Origin: Streptomyces sp. Ag109_O5-1
GTDB lineage: Bacteria; Actinomycetota; Actinomycetes; Streptomycetales; Streptomycetaceae
Assembly (NCBI RefSeq): GCF_003814875.1
Contig: NZ_RKQF01000001.1
Location: forward strand, 7,316,001 to 7,380,000
DNA length: 64,000 nt
Direction: 5' to 3'
Positions 42,340 through 51,355 of the stretch are shown in pieces; the stretch's first letter is position 1, and each line of letters opens with the position of its first letter. The notes under the pieces were generated by a model. The model searched no databases, was not told the origin of the DNA, and worked only from the letters and a program-made list of their open reading frames with translations. Both the position numbers and the translations under genes were made by a program.

Positions 42340-42354
42340 TGTTGCATATGTTGC
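42340..42354. promoter_or_regulatory. Operator candidate upstream of the decayed sugar operon
   Basis: TTGCA-N5-TGCAA palindrome inside ATGTTGCATATGTTGCAATG, about 60 bp before the remnant binding-protein gene. It could bind a GntR- or LacI-type regulator, but none is close by. Confidence 0.35.
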
Positions 42355-42413
42355 AATGCTCTGTCGTGTCTTCCACGTCCTCGCCGCTTGAGTGCGCCCC
42401 GGAGGGTCACTCC

Positions 42414-42890
42414 ATGAAGAAACTCCCCGCTCCCGCATTCCTCGTCGCCGCCTTCGAGAAGGCGCACAAGGACACCAAGGCCGATGTGGAGTACATCCCG
42501 GTCGACACGCGCGCGCAGCGCGTCAAGGCCGCGTTCAACGACCCGAAGTCCGCTCCGGACGTCATGGAGTACGGCGACACCGACACCGCCGGTTACGTCC
42601 ACGACGGCGGACTCTTGGACATCACCAAGGAGTTCGGCACGTGGCCCGCGGCCAAGGACACCGACCCGACGGCGAAGCAGTCGGTGACCGTCGGCGGCAA
42701 GGTCTACGGCGCCCCCTGCTGCGTCGGTGTCCGCGCCCTTCACTACCGCACGGACGTCGTCAAGAAGCTCGGCCTGAAACCGCCGACGACCCTCGCCGGA
42801 CTCGCGTCCACGGCCCGCGCCGTCCGCAAGGCCGAGCCCGGCCTGTACGGCCTCGTCGTCGGCGGTGCCTACATGTCCCTGTTCGGTGAC
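42414..42890 (+). pseudogene. Sugar-binding protein remnant with two deletions
   Basis: From ATG 42414 (good ribosome site GGAGG) the frame has a cut-down signal peptide (MKKLPAPAFLVAA), then directly AFEKAHKDTKADVEYIPVDT, the second part of a solute-binding domain. The lipobox and the first beta-strand are missing. The text follows the family up to about residue 160 (AEPGLYGLVVGGAYM) and then runs out of frame into the permease gene. A full protein would have some 420 residues. Two internal losses are the simplest explanation. Confidence 0.82.
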
Positions 42891-43698
42891 GACAAAACTG
42901 CCCGGCCGCCAAGTGGCGATCGCCGTCGTGGTGGCCTTTCCGCTGTACTGGATGGGGCTGGGCGCCTTCAAACCGGCCGGCGAGATCGAGTCCGACCGGC
43001 CCCGGCCGTGGACCCTCTCGCCCTCTCCGGACTCCTTCCGGCGGGTCTTCGGACAGCAGGAATTCGGCCGTTACTTCGTCAGCAGTCTTGTCGTCGCGGG
43101 CAGTGTCGTGATCGTCTCGACGCTCATCGCCTTTCTCGCGGCGACCGCCGTGACACGATTCCGGTTCCGCTTCCGGCTCACCCTGTCGATCATGTTTCTG
43201 GTGGCCCGGATGGTGCCCGTGGAGGCCCTCAGCATCCCCTTGTTCTTCCAGATGCGGGACTTCGGTCTGCTGAACACGCTTGGCTCGCTGATCCTGCCCC
43301 GCATCGCCTTCTCACTGCCCTTCGCGATCCGGATGCTGCGGGGGTTCGTCAAAGGGGTGCCGGAGGCTCTGGAGGAGGCCGCGTACATCGACGGGGCGGG
43401 TCGGTCGCGCTTTCTCCGGCAGATCCTTTTCCCGCTCGTCCTGCCGGGCCTCGTGGCCACGAGCGTGTTTTCCTTCATCTCCGCCCGGAACGACTTCCTG
43501 TTCGCCAAGTCCTTCATCATCAGCGACACTTCGCAGTCCACGCTGCCGATGGCGCTGCTGGTGTTCTTCAAGCCCGCCGACCCGGACCGGGGCGGGGTCA
43601 TGGCGGCGTCCACGGTGATGACGATTCCGGGGCTGGTGTTCTTCGTACTCGTACTGCGACGGCTGGTCTCCGGGCTGGGCGGAGCGGTTAAGGACTGA
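42886..43698 (+). CDS. Carbohydrate ABC transporter permease (MalG type), operon survivor
   Basis: A 270-residue permease with six helices, starting GTG 42886 right at the deletion join. The EAA loop is visible (VPEALEEAAYIDGAGRSRFL). The N-terminal tail before the first helix is very short, so the deletion may have removed part of it. The second permease that normally comes between binding protein and this gene is absent, so the transporter cannot work as encoded here. It ends 2 bases before the hexosaminidase start, the presumed old operon partner. Confidence 0.85.
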   Translation: MTTKLPGRQVAIAVVVAFPLYWMGLGAFKPAGEIESDRPRPWTLSPSPDSFRRVFGQQEFGRYFVSSLVVAGSVVIVSTLIAFLAATAVTRFRFRFRLTLSIMFLVARMVPVEALSIPLFFQMRDFGLLNTLGSLILPRIAFSLPFAIRMLRGFVKGVPEALEEAAYIDGAGRSRFLRQILFPLVLPGLVATSVFSFISARNDFLFAKSFIISDTSQSTLPMALLVFFKPADPDRGGVMAASTVMTIPGLVFFVLVLRRLVSGLGGAVKD

Positions 43699-43699
43699 G

Positions 43700-45331
43700 G
43701 TGACTTCAGTGGTGGATGTGATTCCGGCGCCGCGCGCCGTCGAGGGGCCGATGCGGTGCGGTGTTCTTTTCGACGAGGACACCCGTCTGTGGGCGGCTCC
43801 CGGAACCGAGGGGACGGAACGCTGGCTGCGCTCGGTTCTCGGTGCCGCGCTCGGCCTGCCGCTGCCGGCGGGACCCGAGGACGCCCGTGACTCCGTACGA
43901 CTGCAGCTGGACGACTCGCTGGAGCCCGAGGCCTACCGGCTGAGCGTGATCGCCAACTGGGGTGTCGAGATCCGCGGCGGCGATCCGGCCGGGGTCTTCT
44001 GGGGTGCCCAGACGCTGCGCCAGCTGCTCGGGCCGGAGGCTTTCCGCCGCGCGCCCGTGCGCCCCGGCATGCGGTACGGAATCCCGCACCAGATCATCGA
44101 GGACGCCCCCCGATTCCCCTGGCGCGGCCTGATGCTCGACGTCTCCCGGCACTTCATGCCGAAGGAAGGCGTCCTGCGCTACCTCGATCTCATGGCGGCC
44201 CACAAACTCAACGTCTTCCACTTCCATCTGACGGACGACCAGGGCTGGCGCATCGAGATCCGGCGCCATCCGCGGCTCACCGAGGTCGGCTCCTGGCGGG
44301 CCCGCACGAAATTCGGCCACCGGGCCTCACCGCTGTGGGAGGAGAAGCCGCACGGCGGCTACTACACCCAGGACGACATCAGGGAGATCGTCGCCTACGC
44401 GGCCGAGCGGCATATCACGGTGGTCCCCGAAATCGACGTACCGGGGCACTCGCAGGCCGCCATCGCCGCGTATCCGGAACTCGGCAACACCGACGTCATC
44501 GACACCGCCTCCCTGACCGTCTGGGACTCCTGGGGGATCTCTCCGAACGTACTCGCCCCCACCGACAACACCCTGCGCTTCTACGAGGGGGTCTTCGAGG
44601 AAGTGCTGGAGCTGTTCCCGTCGGAGTTCATTCACGTCGGCGGCGACGAATGCCTCAAGGACCAGTGGCGGGCCTCCCCGGCCGCGCGGGCGCGCATCGA
44701 GGAACTCGGGCTCGCCGACGAGGACGAGCTTCAGTCGTGGTTCATAGGCCACTTCGCGAAGTGGCTTTCCGCGCGCGGCCGCAGACTGATCGGCTGGGAC
44801 GAGATCCTGGAGGGCGGGATCGCCGAGGGCGCGGCCGTGTCGTCCTGGCGCGGTTACGGCGGCGGGATCGCGGCCGCGCGCGCCGGACACGACGTCGTCA
44901 TGTGCCCCGAGCAACACGTGTATCTGGACCACCGTCAGGCGGACGGCGAGGACGAGCCCGTACCGATCGGGTACGTGCGCACCCTGGAGGACGTGTATCG
45001 GTTCGAGCCCGTTCCACCGGGGCTCGACGAATCCGGGGCGCGGCGGATCCTGGGCGCCCAGGCCAACGTCTGGACCGAGGTGATGGAGGACCATGCGCGC
45101 GTGGACTACCAGGCCTTCCCCCGGCTCGCCGCCTTCGCGGAGGTCGCCTGGAGCGCCCTGCCGGCCCCGCCGGAACGGGACTTCGCCGGCTTCGAGCGCC
45201 GCATGACCACGCACTACCGGCGGCTCGACGCGCTGGGCGTGGCCTACCGGCCGCCGGCCGGACCCCTGCCGTGGCAGCGGCGCCCGGGCGTGCCGGGCCG
45301 CCCGATCGACGGCCCGCCCCCGAACCGCTAG
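43700..45331 (+). CDS. Beta-N-acetylhexosaminidase, glycoside hydrolase family 20
   Basis: A 543-residue enzyme that removes terminal GlcNAc from chitin or glycan fragments. The acid/base pair is Asp316-Glu317 in HVGGDE, which fits the substrate-assisted GH20 mechanism. Preceding motifs (FPWRGLMLDVSRHFMPKE, FHFHLTDDQGWRIEI) and the later SSWRGYGGG complete the barrel. An N-terminal GH20b domain covers about 1-130. I see no signal peptide, so it probably works inside on imported chitobiose-type sugars. The neighbouring importer is broken. Confidence 0.93.
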   Translation: MTSVVDVIPAPRAVEGPMRCGVLFDEDTRLWAAPGTEGTERWLRSVLGAALGLPLPAGPEDARDSVRLQLDDSLEPEAYRLSVIANWGVEIRGGDPAGVFWGAQTLRQLLGPEAFRRAPVRPGMRYGIPHQIIEDAPRFPWRGLMLDVSRHFMPKEGVLRYLDLMAAHKLNVFHFHLTDDQGWRIEIRRHPRLTEVGSWRARTKFGHRASPLWEEKPHGGYYTQDDIREIVAYAAERHITVVPEIDVPGHSQAAIAAYPELGNTDVIDTASLTVWDSWGISPNVLAPTDNTLRFYEGVFEEVLELFPSEFIHVGGDECLKDQWRASPAARARIEELGLADEDELQSWFIGHFAKWLSARGRRLIGWDEILEGGIAEGAAVSSWRGYGGGIAAARAGHDVVMCPEQHVYLDHRQADGEDEPVPIGYVRTLEDVYRFEPVPPGLDESGARRILGAQANVWTEVMEDHARVDYQAFPRLAAFAEVAWSALPAPPERDFAGFERRMTTHYRRLDALGVAYRPPAGPLPWQRRPGVPGRPIDGPPPNR

Positions 45332-45603
45332 CCCCTCCCCGGTCCCCTTCGGGTCGCTTCCCCATCCCGAACGCGTAATGGAAAAAGACCTCAAGGGTCA
45401 CCGAAGAGTGTCAATCGGTACGCACTGGTGATGCCGTACGAAAACGGACCATGTCGCCGATGAGGTGGGCGAATGCCTCCTAGCGGACCCGTGCGTTCGA
45501 GGCTTGCGAAGATGTGCCAGAGTTGCCACGTCCGCCCTGTGAGCACGTACCGTACGGCCACACAGGTGGGACCAGGTGGGGCAGCGGGAAGGGGCAGCCG
45601 GTT
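45332..45603 (+). promoter_or_regulatory. Upstream region of the molybdenum-hydroxylase operon
   Basis: 272 bp without a gene. Several TTGCCA/GTGCCAG-like words near 45515-45530 could be part of a promoter; no clear palindrome. Confidence 0.35.
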
Positions 45604-46497
45604 TTGACCACGCACGCACCGCAGGCGGCGCAGGCCGTCACGCTGCCCACGACGCTGAACGAGGCCGTGGCGGCCCTCACCGCCATGCCCACCGCCGTCC
45701 CCGTGGCCGGCGGCACCGACCTCATGGCCGCCGTCAACTCCGGGCAGCTCCGGCCCGCCGCCCTGGTCGGCCTCGGCCGGATCAGCGAGATCCGCGGCTG
45801 GCAGTACCAGGACGGCAACGCGCTGCTCGGCGCCGGACTCACGCACGCGCGCATGGGCCGCCCCGACTTCGCGGCCCTGATCCCGGCGCTCGCCGCCGCC
45901 GCGCGGGCCGCCGGCCCGCCGCACATCCGCAACGCCGGCACCCTGGGCGGCAACATCGCCACGGCCGCGCCGACGGGTGACGCGCTGCCGGTCCTCGCCG
46001 CCCTGGAGGCGACGCTGATCATCGCGGGCCCCGGCGGGTCCCGCCGGGAGATCCCGGTGTCGCACCTGCTGGCCGGCGTGGAGATGCTCCGCGCGGGCGA
46101 GCTGATCGGCTTCGTGCGGGTGCCGCTGCTGCACGCCCCGCAGGTCTTCCTGAAGGCGACCGGGCGCACCGGACCGGGCCGCTCGGTGGCCTCCGTGGCG
46201 CTCGTCCTCGACCCCGCGCGGCGCGGCGTCAGATGTGCCGTCGGCGCCATAGCGCCGATGCCGCTGCGTCCGCTGGACGCCGAGCAGTGGGTGGCCCGGC
46301 TGATCGACTGGGACAACGACCGCGCGCTCGTCCCGGAGGCGCTGCACGCCTTCGGCGAGTACGTCGCGGCCGCCTGCATCCCCGACCCGGCACCGGACCC
46401 CGACGGCACCGTGGCGGCGCTTCCGCCCGCCGTACTGCACCTGCGGCGCACCGTCGCCGCGCTGGCCCGACGAGCACTGGGGAGGGCGCTGTCATGA
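45604..46497 (+). CDS. FAD-binding subunit of xanthine dehydrogenase/CO dehydrogenase-family enzyme
   Basis: A 297-residue FAD-binding (CoxM/XdhB-type) subunit that carries electrons from the iron-sulfur clusters to the acceptor. The FAD-binding words are VAGGTDLMAAVNSG and NAGTLGGNIATAAPTGD. It starts at TTG 45604 with the ribosome site GAAGGGG; there is no ATG or GTG in a suitable place. It overlaps the next gene by 4 bp (ATGA). It forms a three-subunit enzyme with the next two products. Confidence 0.9.
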   Translation: MTTHAPQAAQAVTLPTTLNEAVAALTAMPTAVPVAGGTDLMAAVNSGQLRPAALVGLGRISEIRGWQYQDGNALLGAGLTHARMGRPDFAALIPALAAAARAAGPPHIRNAGTLGGNIATAAPTGDALPVLAALEATLIIAGPGGSRREIPVSHLLAGVEMLRAGELIGFVRVPLLHAPQVFLKATGRTGPGRSVASVALVLDPARRGVRCAVGAIAPMPLRPLDAEQWVARLIDWDNDRALVPEALHAFGEYVAAACIPDPAPDPDGTVAALPPAVLHLRRTVAALARRALGRALS

Positions 46498-48344
46498 CCG
46501 ACGACCAGCACGCGGAGGGCGCGCCCTCGGGTGGCGGCGGCCGCTGGGACCCGCTGCCCCAGGGTGACTACGACGACGGTGCGACCGCGTTCGTGAAGCT
46601 CCCCGAGGGCGGCATCGAGGCCCTGCTGGCCGGCGACAGTCCGCTGGCCGCGCCGGGGCACGGCTATGTGCCGCCGCAGATAGCGGTCGCCCCCGGCACC
46701 GAGACCTGGGGCGCGCCGGCCGACGGCGCCCAGTGGCCCGACCCGAACGCGGTCCCCCAGGGGCAGTCCGCCGACGACCGGTTCACGTACAACCCCGCCA
46801 CGACCCAGCAGTGGACGTACGAAGAGCCTCCGCCGGCACCCGGTCACGATGTGACCGGTCAGTGGTCGATTCCGGTCGCACGTGGGGATGTTCCGGACGA
46901 ATCCGGCGAGTTCACCACATCCGCACTCATGGAGCAGTGGGGCGGCACGCCGCCGTCGACCCTGCCGGGCGGTGCTGCCGCACCGTGGGCGACGGAGGCA
47001 CAGGCGTGGGAACACCCCACGGAGGCCCCTGGGGTGCCCGCAGGCGCCTCGCCGGGGCACGGTGCCACTCCACCCGCAACTCCCGCCTCCGGGCCCGCAG
47101 GCGCGCCGTCTGTGCCCGGGGGGCGCGGGGTGGGCGAACCGGGTGAACCGACCGAAACCGGCGAACTTCGCTCGGCGGGCGCCCCCTCCGGAACCGGCCG
47201 CCTGTCCATGGACACCGGCCACGTCGACACCCATGAGCCGTCCCCGGACGGCGCGCCGACGGGCGCCCGCGAAGCTGCAGTGAGCGGCAGGCCGGGGGGT
47301 GTCCGCGAGCCGGGCGTGGCGGGTGGTCCGGCCGGTATCGGCGACCAGGCCGGAGCCGGCGACGGCCACGGCGCACCGCACCCGCACCCCGTTCCCGCCT
47401 CCGACCCGCAGGCAGCCGACGGCGAGTCCGCCCCGCAGGGGCCACCCGCACCCGACGACGACAGCGGCACGGACGGCGCCGGCGGGGAGCAACACGCCGA
47501 AGGCGAAGCCGAGGCGATCGACGACCACCCCCTCGCCTCCTACGTCCTCCGCGTCAACAGCACCGACCGACCCGTCACCGACGCCTGGATCGGCGAGTCC
47601 CTGCTCTACGTCCTCCGCGAACGCCTCGGCCTCGCGGGCGCCAAGGACGGCTGCTCGCAGGGCGAGTGCGGCGCCTGCAACGTCCAGGTGGACGGCAGGC
47701 TGGTGGCCTCCTGCCTGGTCCCCGCGGTGACCGCCGCCGGCAGCGAGGTGCGCACCGTCGAGGGACTCGCCCAGGACGGCCACCCCTCCGACGTGCAGCG
47801 GGCGCTGGCGAGGTGCGGGGCGGTCCAGTGCGGCTTCTGCGTCCCCGGCATGGCGATGACCGTCCACGACCTGCTGGAAGGCAACCCGGCTCCGACCGAG
47901 CTGGAGGCCCGCCAGGCGCTGTGCGGCAACCTCTGCCGCTGCTCCGGCTACCGGGGCGTCCTGGACGCCGTCCAGGAGGTCGTCGCCGAACGCGAGGCGC
48001 ACGCCGCCGCCGACGCTGAGACGGACGGCGACGAGGCCCGTATTCCCCATCAGGCGGGACCGGGCGCCGGTGGCGTCAAGGTGTCGGCGTTCGACTCCCC
48101 GGGCACCTTCGGGGCCGGCATCCAGATCCCGCACGAGCAGACGTACGACCAGTCGTTCGGCGGAAACCAGTCCTTCGGCGGTGACCAGTCCTTCGGCGGT
48201 GACCAGTCCTTCGGTGGTAACCAGTCGTTCGGCGGGGATCAGTCGTTCGGCGGTAACCAGACGTTCGGCGGAAACCAGACGTTCGGCGATCAGGGCCAGA
48301 GCTACGACGACCAGTCCTACGGCCCGGACGGAGGCCAGGCGTGA
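46494..48344 (+). CDS. [2Fe-2S] subunit of a molybdenum hydroxylase with very long disordered extensions
   Basis: A 616-residue protein. The real iron-sulfur core is only about 165 residues (about 345-510): first cluster CSQGECGACNVQVDG with a later Cys, second cluster CGFCVPGM and CGNLCRCSGY. The first 340 residues are Gly/Pro/Ala/Asp-rich low complexity without homology. The C-terminus has eight QSFGG-type repeats encoded by an 18-bp unit. A normal CoxS/XdhC subunit has about 160-170 residues. It starts at ATG 46494 overlapping the previous stop. The extra parts may tether or cluster the enzyme. Confidence 0.9.
   Translation: MTDDQHAEGAPSGGGGRWDPLPQGDYDDGATAFVKLPEGGIEALLAGDSPLAAPGHGYVPPQIAVAPGTETWGAPADGAQWPDPNAVPQGQSADDRFTYNPATTQQWTYEEPPPAPGHDVTGQWSIPVARGDVPDESGEFTTSALMEQWGGTPPSTLPGGAAAPWATEAQAWEHPTEAPGVPAGASPGHGATPPATPASGPAGAPSVPGGRGVGEPGEPTETGELRSAGAPSGTGRLSMDTGHVDTHEPSPDGAPTGAREAAVSGRPGGVREPGVAGGPAGIGDQAGAGDGHGAPHPHPVPASDPQAADGESAPQGPPAPDDDSGTDGAGGEQHAEGEAEAIDDHPLASYVLRVNSTDRPVTDAWIGESLLYVLRERLGLAGAKDGCSQGECGACNVQVDGRLVASCLVPAVTAAGSEVRTVEGLAQDGHPSDVQRALARCGAVQCGFCVPGMAMTVHDLLEGNPAPTELEARQALCGNLCRCSGYRGVLDAVQEVVAEREAHAAADAETDGDEARIPHQAGPGAGGVKVSAFDSPGTFGAGIQIPHEQTYDQSFGGNQSFGGDQSFGGDQSFGGNQSFGGDQSFGGNQTFGGNQTFGDQGQSYDDQSYGPDGGQA
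48148..48291 (+). repeat. Eight 18-bp tandem repeats in the 2Fe-2S subunit gene
   Basis: The unit encodes (D/N)QSFGG, the last two copies (N)QTFGG. The unit is a multiple of three, so changes keep the frame. Confidence 0.9.
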
Positions 48345-50647
48345 CCAACGAGACCGTCACCACGACCACCGCCGCGGAGACCGCCGCCTCCGCTCCGGAG
48401 CCCCCGCACGGCCTCGGCGTGTCGCTGCCGGCCGCCGACGCGCGCGCGAAGACCGAGGGCACCTTCCCGTACGCGGCCGACCTGTGGGCCGAGGGCCTGC
48501 TGTGGGCGGCCGTCCTGCGCTCCCCGCACCCGCACGCGCGCATCGTGTCGATCGACACCAGCCACGCGCGCGAGATGCCCGGCGTACGGGCCGTGATCAC
48601 CCACGAGGACGTGCCCGGCACCCCGCGCCACGGCCGGGGCACCCCGGACCGCCCGGTGTTCGCCTCCGAGGTCGTACGCCACCACGGCGAGCCCATCGCC
48701 GCCGTCGCCGCCGACCACCCCGACACGGCCCGTATGGCCGCCGCCGCGGTCATCGTCGAGTACGAGATCCTCGACCCGGTCATCGACCCCGAGCGGTCCT
48801 TCGAGGCCGAGCCGCTGCACCCCGACGGCAACCTGATCCGGCACATCCCGCTCCAGCACGGCGACCCGGACGCGACCGGCGAGATCGTCGTCGAGGGCCA
48901 GTACCGCATCGGCCGCGCCGACCCCGCCCCCATCGGCGCCGAGGCCGGCCTCGCCGTGCCCCGCCCCGACGGCGGCGTCGAGCTCTACCTCGCCTCCACC
49001 GACCCGCACACCGACCGCAACACGGCCGCCGCCTGCTACGGCCTGTCCCTCGATCAGGTGAAGATCGTGGTCACCGGCGTGCCGGGCGCGACCGCCGACC
49101 GCGAGGACCAGGGCTTCCAGCTCCCCCTCGGTCTGCTCGCCCTGAAGACCGGCTGCCCGGTCAAACTCACGGCCACGCGCGAGGAGTCCTTCCTCGGCCA
49201 CGCCCACCGCCACCCCACCCTGCTCCGCTACCGGCACCACGCCGACGCCGAGGGCAAGCTGATCAAGGTCGAGGCCCAGGTCCTGCTGGACGCGGGCGCC
49301 TACGCCGACACCTCCGCCGAGTCCCTGGCCGCCGCCGTCTCCTTCGCCTGCGGCCCGTACGTCGTCCCGAACGCCTTCATCGAGGGCTGGGCCGTGCGCA
49401 CCAACAACCCGCCCTCCGGCCACGTCCGCGGCGAGGGCGCCATGCAGGTCTGCGCCGCCTACGAGGCGCAGATGGACAAGCTGGCCAAGAAGCTCGGCCT
49501 GGACCCCGCCGAGATCCGCCTGCGCAACGCGCTCGCCACCGGCGACGTCCTCCCCATCGGCCAGACGGTGACCTGCCCGGCCCCCGTCGCCGAGCTCCTC
49601 CAGGCGGTACGGGACTTCCCGCTCCCGCAGCTCCCCAAGGACACCCCCGAGGACGAGTGGCTGCTGCCCGGCGGCCCCGAGGGCGCGGGCGAACCGGGCG
49701 CGGTGCGCCGGGGCGTCGGCTACGGCCTCGGCATGGTGCACATGCTCGGCGCGGAGGGCGCCGACGAGGTCTCCACCGCCACGGTCAAGGTCCACGACGG
49801 CATCGCGACCGTGCTCTGCGCGGCCGTGGAGTCCGGCCAGGGCTTCACCACCCTGGCCCGCCAGATCGTCCAGGAGACCCTAGGCATCGACGAGGTCCAC
49901 GTGGCCCCCGTCGACACCGACCAGCCCCCGGCCGGTCCGGGCTGCCGCGGCCGCCACACCTGGGTCTCGGGCGGTGCCGTGGAACGCGCCGCGAAGATGG
50001 TCCGCACCCAGCTGCTCCAGCCCCTCGCGCACAAGTTCGGCATGTCCACCGAGCTGCTCCAGATCACCGACGGCAAGATCACGTCGTACGACGGCGTCCT
50101 GTCGACCACCGTCACCGAGGCGCTGGACGGCAAGGAGCTGTGGGCCACCGCCCAGTGCCGCCCGCATCCGACCGAGCCCCTGAACGCCGACGGCCAGGGC
50201 GACGCCTTCGTCGGACTCGCCTTCTGCGCGATCCGCGCGGTGGTGGACGTCGACATCGAGCTCGGTTCGGTACGGGTCGTCGAGCTGGCCGTCGCCCAGG
50301 ACGTCGGCCGGATCCTCAACCCGGCGCAGCTCAACGCCCGTATCGAGGCCGGGGTCACCCAGGGCGTGGGCATCGCCCTGACGGAGAACCTGCGCACCCC
50401 GCGCGGACTGATCCGCCACCCCGACCTCACCGGTTACGCCCTGCCGACCGCCCTCGACGCCCCGGACATCCGGATCGTCAAGCTGGTGGAGGAGCGGGAC
50501 GTGGTCGCCCCCTTCGGCGCCAAGTCGGTCAGCGCGGTACCGGTCGTGACGTCCCCCGCGGCCATCGCCTCCGCCGTCCGCGCGGCGACCGGCCGCCCGG
50601 TCAACCGCCTCCCGATCCGTCCGCAGGCGGCCGTCGTCACCCAGTGA
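48341..50647 (+). CDS. Molybdopterin-binding large subunit, xanthine dehydrogenase family
   Basis: A 768-residue catalytic subunit. The N-terminal hammerhead domain (KTEGTFPYAADLWAEGLL) is followed by the two molybdopterin-binding halves (GEGAMQVCAAYEAQMDKL; GPGCRGRHTWVSGGAVERAA), and the end FGAKSVSAVPVV. The usual loop of CO dehydrogenase (with CSFR) is not seen, so it is an aldehyde, purine or other hydroxylase rather than a CO dehydrogenase; the substrate is unknown. GTG 48341 overlaps the previous stop by 4 bp. It acts in the cytoplasm with the two preceding subunits. Confidence 0.92.
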   Translation: MTNETVTTTTAAETAASAPEPPHGLGVSLPAADARAKTEGTFPYAADLWAEGLLWAAVLRSPHPHARIVSIDTSHAREMPGVRAVITHEDVPGTPRHGRGTPDRPVFASEVVRHHGEPIAAVAADHPDTARMAAAAVIVEYEILDPVIDPERSFEAEPLHPDGNLIRHIPLQHGDPDATGEIVVEGQYRIGRADPAPIGAEAGLAVPRPDGGVELYLASTDPHTDRNTAAACYGLSLDQVKIVVTGVPGATADREDQGFQLPLGLLALKTGCPVKLTATREESFLGHAHRHPTLLRYRHHADAEGKLIKVEAQVLLDAGAYADTSAESLAAAVSFACGPYVVPNAFIEGWAVRTNNPPSGHVRGEGAMQVCAAYEAQMDKLAKKLGLDPAEIRLRNALATGDVLPIGQTVTCPAPVAELLQAVRDFPLPQLPKDTPEDEWLLPGGPEGAGEPGAVRRGVGYGLGMVHMLGAEGADEVSTATVKVHDGIATVLCAAVESGQGFTTLARQIVQETLGIDEVHVAPVDTDQPPAGPGCRGRHTWVSGGAVERAAKMVRTQLLQPLAHKFGMSTELLQITDGKITSYDGVLSTTVTEALDGKELWATAQCRPHPTEPLNADGQGDAFVGLAFCAIRAVVDVDIELGSVRVVELAVAQDVGRILNPAQLNARIEAGVTQGVGIALTENLRTPRGLIRHPDLTGYALPTALDAPDIRIVKLVEERDVVAPFGAKSVSAVPVVTSPAAIASAVRAATGRPVNRLPIRPQAAVVTQ

Positions 50648-50651
50648 CCGC

Positions 50652-51185
50652 ATGACTCTTCGGGGTGTCGTCGTCATCACCGGGGTGATGGCGTCCGGCA
50701 AGTCGACGGTCGCGCAGGCGCTCGCCGAGACCCTGCCGCGGGCGGCGCACGTCCGCGGCGACCTCTTCCGCCGCATGATCGTCTCGGGCCGGGAGGACTA
50801 CGCCCCCGACCCCTCGCCCGAGGCCACGGCCCAACTCCGGCTCCGCCACCGGCTGTCGGCGGCGACCGCGGACGCGTACGCCGAGGCCGGCTTCACCGCG
50901 GTCGTCCAGGACGTGCTGCTGGGCCCGGAGCTGGCGTCGTACGTGGAACTGATCCGCACCCGCCCGCTGCACGTCGTGGTGCTGGCCCCGAGTCCCGAGA
51001 CGGTGGCTGCGCGTGAGGCGGGGCGGCCCAAGACCGGGTACGGGGTCTGGACGGTGGCCGATCTGGATGCGGGACTGCGGACGGGCACGGCCCCGTTGGG
51101 CCTGTGGCTGAACAGCTCCGAGCTGACCGTGGAACAGACGGTGGAGGCGATTCTCCGCGGGACGGAACGTTCCAGGGTCGTCTGA
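50652..51185 (+). CDS. Small P-loop kinase (AAA_33 / CPT-like)
   Basis: A 177-residue ATP-binding protein. The Walker A is near the start (GVMASGKSTVAQAL) and LAPSPETVAAREAGRPKTGY fits the lid region of chloramphenicol phosphotransferase-like or polynucleotide-kinase-like enzymes. It starts 4 bp after the molybdopterin subunit and may belong to the operon. The substrate is unknown; a resistance role is possible but not shown. Confidence 0.85.
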   Translation: MTLRGVVVITGVMASGKSTVAQALAETLPRAAHVRGDLFRRMIVSGREDYAPDPSPEATAQLRLRHRLSAATADAYAEAGFTAVVQDVLLGPELASYVELIRTRPLHVVVLAPSPETVAAREAGRPKTGYGVWTVADLDAGLRTGTAPLGLWLNSSELTVEQTVEAILRGTERSRVV

Positions 51186-51355
51186 CGTCTCCTCAGCGGG
51201 GCGTTGTCAGTGGCGCGGCGTAGTGTTCTGGGCAGTGGGGACGGCCGTTTCGGAGGGGAAGCCCGAACGGCACACCATGCCCTGCTCAGGACGACGTACG
51301 ACGCACCGATCGACCCACTTTGCACTTCTTGAACTCTTTGATCGCGGGGGCAGCG

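Noticed and set aside
45480..48134. 884-codon minus-strand frame opposite the molybdenum-hydroxylase genes
   Set aside because: Runs across gene borders, low complexity, no motif.
48341..50647. CO dehydrogenase large subunit identity
   Set aside because: The characteristic active-site loop with Cys-Ser-Phe-Arg was not found, so only the broader xanthine dehydrogenase family is claimed.
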